8,315 nucleotides of DNA from an uncultured Ruminococcus sp. (GTDB lineage: Bacteria > Bacillota > Clostridia > Oscillospirales > Ruminococcaceae). The stretch is from positions 1 to 8,315 of the forward strand of contig CAMNJD010000241.1 of the NCBI GenBank assembly GCA_946540705.1. Direction: 5' to 3'. A model generated the notes under the pieces. It had not been told where the DNA came from. It saw only the letters and a list, made by a program, of their open reading frames with translations, and ran no database searches. The translations under genes were made by a program, and so were the position numbers. Shown one piece after another: positions 6,387-8,315 of this stretch (positions are counted from its first letter, which is position 1; each line of letters starts with the position of its first letter).

Positions 6387-6415
6387 ATTATAACAGGAAT
6401 CTGTACAAAATGCAA
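6387..6415 (-). promoter_or_regulatory. promoter of the GH5 gene (extended -10)
   Basis: On the minus strand a perfect TATAAT (6387-6392) preceded by TGT gives an extended -10; TTGCAT (6410-6415) is 17 bp upstream. The start should be near 6380, leaving a leader of about 53 nt. The -35 region TTGCATTTTG is identical over 10 bases to that of the rplS promoter, with the same spacing. Confidence 0.8.
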
Positions 6416-6460
6416 TGTGCAATCCGGCACAAAACATGTCGGCTTGTCATCTTTGCGGTA

Positions 6461-6505
6461 TTGTTCATAGTTTGTTCATATACTTTTTACGAAATCTGCA
6501 CGAAA
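6461..6505. promoter_or_regulatory. 11-bp-period direct repeats in the divergent intergenic region
   Basis: TTGTTCATA occurs at 6461-6469 and again at 6472-6480, an 11-bp period. ACGAAA occurs at 6489-6494 and 6500-6505, again an 11-bp period. Read on the minus strand the first pair is TGAACA, 5 bp, TGAACA. This spacing puts both copies on one face of the helix and is the geometry used by OmpR/PhoB-type response regulators. The site lies about 80-100 bp upstream of the GH5 start and about 30-75 bp upstream of the start of the divergent membrane-protein gene. Function is inferred only. Confidence 0.4.
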
Positions 6506-6520
6506 ACAGACATGCGAATT

Positions 6521-6529
6521 TGTTATACT
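6521..6529 (+). promoter_or_regulatory. extended -10 promoter of the membrane protein-tadA unit
   Basis: TGTTATACT gives TGn followed by TATACT (6524-6529), five of six consensus bases. No recognisable -35 hexamer lies 16-18 bp upstream, so it would rely on the extended -10 or on an activator. The predicted start is near 6536, leaving a leader of about 38 nt before the GTG at 6574. Confidence 0.55.
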
Positions 6530-6573
6530 GAAATATTATAAAACCAAATGCTGTCTGAGGGAGGTGTCTCATA

Positions 6574-7686
6574 GTGGCAGAGCAGAATGCAAAGCTCGAT
6601 GTCGTTGCCGATTTTTCCTATCAATCGGAGAACAAGGCCTACAACCGTGCCTACAGACAGTGGCGAAGAACGAACAAGGCCCCCTACATGTACCGCTACA
6701 GCGGCAACCCGAATGAGATCACCTATGTGGACGGCAATGCGGTCTCCATGCCGGATGCCCCGCGGATCGAGCAGAAGGCGCTCACGCACTGTGCGGCGCG
6801 GATCGGTCTGGCGCTGCTGCTGTGCCTGTTCATGGAGCTGGTCTGCGGCACGGGCATCGTCGGCATCATGCGGCTGCTCGGCGTGCAGATCAGACTGGAT
6901 TTTCTCAGCCTGTCGGTGAGCGGCAGCCAGTGGGCGGTCGTGATCGCCCGGGCACTCACGAATCTGCTGAAATACGGCGTTCCGGCGGCAGTGCTCCTGC
7001 GGATTTGCAGGATCCCGCGGCGTGTGTCTGTGCCGTTCTGCATCGGGGGACTGCCCGAGCTGATCGTTTCGGCGGGCGCCGCCATGTGCATCGCAGGCAT
7101 TTATTCCCTGACGGCACAGGACGCGGGTGTGCTGACTGCACAGGAGATCTTCGATGACAACAACCGGCAGGCGGTGCTTTCCTACGGCCTGTTCGATGCG
7201 CTGATTGTATCCCTGCTGGCGGAGCTGCTGCTGCGCGGTGCGATTTTGCCGCTGCTGCGGCAGTTCGGAGACAATTTCGCGATCGCGATGACGGCGCTTG
7301 CGGCATTTCTGATGCCGAACACGCTCCCGGACCGCATCACGGAGCTGCTGATCGGTCTTTGCGCGGGCTATCTGCTGGTGCGTTCGGGTTCGTTTGCGAA
7401 ATGCGTGCTGCTGCGCTGTGTCTGCACGGTGCTCAGCTATGCGCGGATCATTCTGATCTACGCGAACAGAACAGTCCCGCTCTGGCAGTATGCGATGCTG
7501 CTGCTGACCTGCGGCGCACTGCTTGCGGCATTTTATGTGCATCTGCGGAAGGACCGCCTCCGCCTGGGCAACCGCGACACCCAGCTCGGCGAGGGCAGAA
7601 AATTTTTCATTATCACGCAGACCGTCACGGTGCTGCCGTGGGCAGGCGTTTCGGTGCTGCTCATGCTGTTCCAGATGTTCTTCTGA
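6574..7686 (+). CDS. polytopic membrane protein, degenerate CPBP/CAAX-protease type
   Basis: The 370-residue protein has a soluble Tyr/Arg/Asn-rich N-terminal part (about 1-68) and then about eight or nine hydrophobic segments (near 71-99, 122-145, 159-180, 200-232, 236-249, 256-270, 274-298, 304-324 and 345-369). The core A216-E217-L-L-L-R221-G222 and F245-L-M-P-N249 recalls the EExxxR and FxxxH motifs of CPBP intramembrane proteases. However, the first Glu is Ala, the FxxxH His is Asn, and the third motif region (RCVCT, 281-285) has Arg for His and Thr for Asn. If the family call is right, it is probably not a protease. The start is GTG at 6574, supported by GGGAGGTG ending 7 nt before. tadA follows 19 nt after its stop, so the two are co-transcribed. 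Its role is unknown. Confidence 0.65.
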   Translation: MAEQNAKLDVVADFSYQSENKAYNRAYRQWRRTNKAPYMYRYSGNPNEITYVDGNAVSMPDAPRIEQKALTHCAARIGLALLLCLFMELVCGTGIVGIMRLLGVQIRLDFLSLSVSGSQWAVVIARALTNLLKYGVPAAVLLRICRIPRRVSVPFCIGGLPELIVSAGAAMCIAGIYSLTAQDAGVLTAQEIFDDNNRQAVLSYGLFDALIVSLLAELLLRGAILPLLRQFGDNFAIAMTALAAFLMPNTLPDRITELLIGLCAGYLLVRSGSFAKCVLLRCVCTVLSYARIILIYANRTVPLWQYAMLLLTCGALLAAFYVHLRKDRLRLGNRDTQLGEGRKFFIITQTVTVLPWAGVSVLLMLFQMFF

Positions 7687-7705
7687 TGGATTTGGAGTAG
7701 ACCGT

Positions 7706-8161
7706 ATGTTCGATGATTTTGCGATGATGCGGGCGGCGATCGCGCTCGCTGAGGAGGCTGCCGCAGACGGGGAAATTCCGGTCGGGGCGGTTGTCTGTGA
7801 CCGGGAGACCGGCGAGATCATAGGCCGCGGCAGGAACCGACGGGAGGCCGATCATTCCCCGACGGCGCACGCGGAGATCCTCGCGATCGAGGAGGCAGCG
7901 AGAAAACGCGGCTCGTGGCGGCTTTCGGGCTGCAATCTCTATGTGACGCTGGAGCCCTGCCCGATGTGCAGCGGGGCGATCATCAATGCGCGGATCGACC
8001 GCGTGATCTTCGGCGCTTATGACGAAAAGGCGGGGGCGGTCTGCTCGGTGCAGGAGATGTTTGCGCTGCCGTACAATCACAAGCCCAGAGTGACCGCCGG
8101 GCTGCTCGAGGAGCCATGCGCGGCGCTGCTGCGCGATTTTTTTCAGGAATTGCGAAAATAA
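7706..8161 (+). CDS. tadA: tRNA-specific adenosine deaminase TadA
   Basis: Zinc enzyme that deaminates adenosine 34 to inosine in the anticodon of tRNA-Arg(ACG), allowing one tRNA to read CGU, CGC and CGA. From ATG 7706 the protein has 151 residues, the normal family length. The zinc site is HAE with H55 and proton-shuttle E57, plus PCPMC with C85 and C88. The GEIPVGAVV segment (22-30), the substrate-site N44 and the C-terminal LLRDFFQELR helix are typical. The frame is open far upstream, but GGAG (7694-7697) 8 nt before this ATG, plus family length, fix the start after the preceding gene. The neighbours often found after tadA in Firmicutes (SRP RNA, dnaX) are not visible in the 154 nt that remain. 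Confidence 0.97.
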   Translation: MFDDFAMMRAAIALAEEAAADGEIPVGAVVCDRETGEIIGRGRNRREADHSPTAHAEILAIEEAARKRGSWRLSGCNLYVTLEPCPMCSGAIINARIDRVIFGAYDEKAGAVCSVQEMFALPYNHKPRVTAGLLEEPCAALLRDFFQELRK

Positions 8162-8234
8162 AAGGGTATGTAATTTGTTAGGTGGTCGGAAAATAAAGTT
8201 AAAACAAATAGCTTTAATTTCGCCTATATTAAAA

Positions 8235-8302
8235 GTTTCGCTCAAGCCTTTTCAAAGGCTTGCGGGTCGAGGTGAGTTTGCAGAGCAAACTCATAGCGAA
8301 GC
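8235..8302. repeat. stem-rich element folding as a three-way junction
   Basis: Nearly every base pairs. The closing stem is GTTTCGCT (8235-8242) with AGCGAAGC (8295-8302), 8 pairs including one G-T. Arm one is CAAGCCTTT (8243-8251), TC, AAAGGCTTG (8254-8262), a perfect 9-bp inverted repeat. A 10-nt linker CGGGTCGAGG follows. Arm two is TGAGTTTGC (8273-8281), AGA, GCAAACTCA (8285-8293), again 9 perfect pairs. A further short hairpin with a GAGA tetraloop (GGC/GCC, 8304-8313) comes just after and the element may continue past the window. Neither arm has a U tract, so it is not a plain terminator. The preceding 73 bases after tadA are AT-rich with no gene. It could be a dispersed palindromic repeat or an RNA gene; strand is undetermined. 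Confidence 0.6.
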
Positions 8303-8315
8303 AGGCGAGAGCCCT

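Noticed and set aside
7523..7705. 61-residue N-terminal extension of TadA
   Set aside because: It overlaps the end of the membrane protein gene in another frame and exceeds the family length.
6523..7821. 432-codon open frame on the minus strand opposite the membrane protein and tadA
   Set aside because: Its translation is a low-complexity Arg/Gln/His-rich sequence, typical of the antisense of GC-rich genes. It overlaps two well-supported genes and the promoter region.
8191..8220. AT-rich imperfect hairpin as a tadA terminator
   Set aside because: The stem is weak, purely A-T apart from one or two pairs, bulged, and lacks a proper U tract.
8162..8315. SRP RNA gene after tadA, as in Bacillus
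   Set aside because: The conserved GGAAG-tetraloop region of SRP RNA is not visible; the stem pattern here is different. The gene could still lie beyond the window.

Overview
This window looks like chromosome from a cellulose-degrading Firmicute of the Clostridia, most likely a Ruminococcus-type gut bacterium. Three things point there: a secreted GH5 glycanase with an internal type I dockerin (a cellulosome enzyme), the Firmicute housekeeping order rplS-lepB-rbgA-rnhB-yraN, and strong Shine-Dalgarno sites with extended -10 promoters. The coding GC is high for Clostridia by eye, which recalls R. champanellensis more than the low-GC ruminococci. That species-level guess is inference.

Left half (1-4408, all minus strand): reading from the right, a promoter and a structured leader of about 217 nt precede rplS (ribosomal protein L19). 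A strong intrinsic terminator follows rplS. Then come two tandem type I signal peptidase genes, rbgA (50S assembly GTPase), a small two-helix membrane protein of DUF3592 type, rnhB (RNase HII), and the first 15 codons of a yraN-family gene that overlaps the rnhB end and runs off the window. The signal peptidases export and process secreted proteins, while rplS and rbgA serve ribosome production.

Middle (4478-6415, minus strand): a free-standing gene with its own promoter, 5' hairpin and terminator encodes signal peptide, probable carbohydrate-binding region, dockerin and GH5 catalytic domain. It sits just upstream of rplS, where trmD is usually found. Its promoter resembles the rplS promoter closely.

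Right (6521-8315, plus strand): a divergent unit holds a polytopic membrane protein resembling CPBP/CAAX proteases but lacking the catalytic residues, followed 19 nt later by tadA (tRNA adenosine deaminase). The 246-bp divergent intergenic region carries 11-bp-period direct repeats that could be regulator sites. After tadA an AT-rich spacer leads into a very regular stem-rich element that folds as an almost fully paired three-way junction. It is the best candidate here for an undescribed element, probably a dispersed repeat or structured RNA.

No rRNA, tRNA, CRISPR array or transposase gene was seen.
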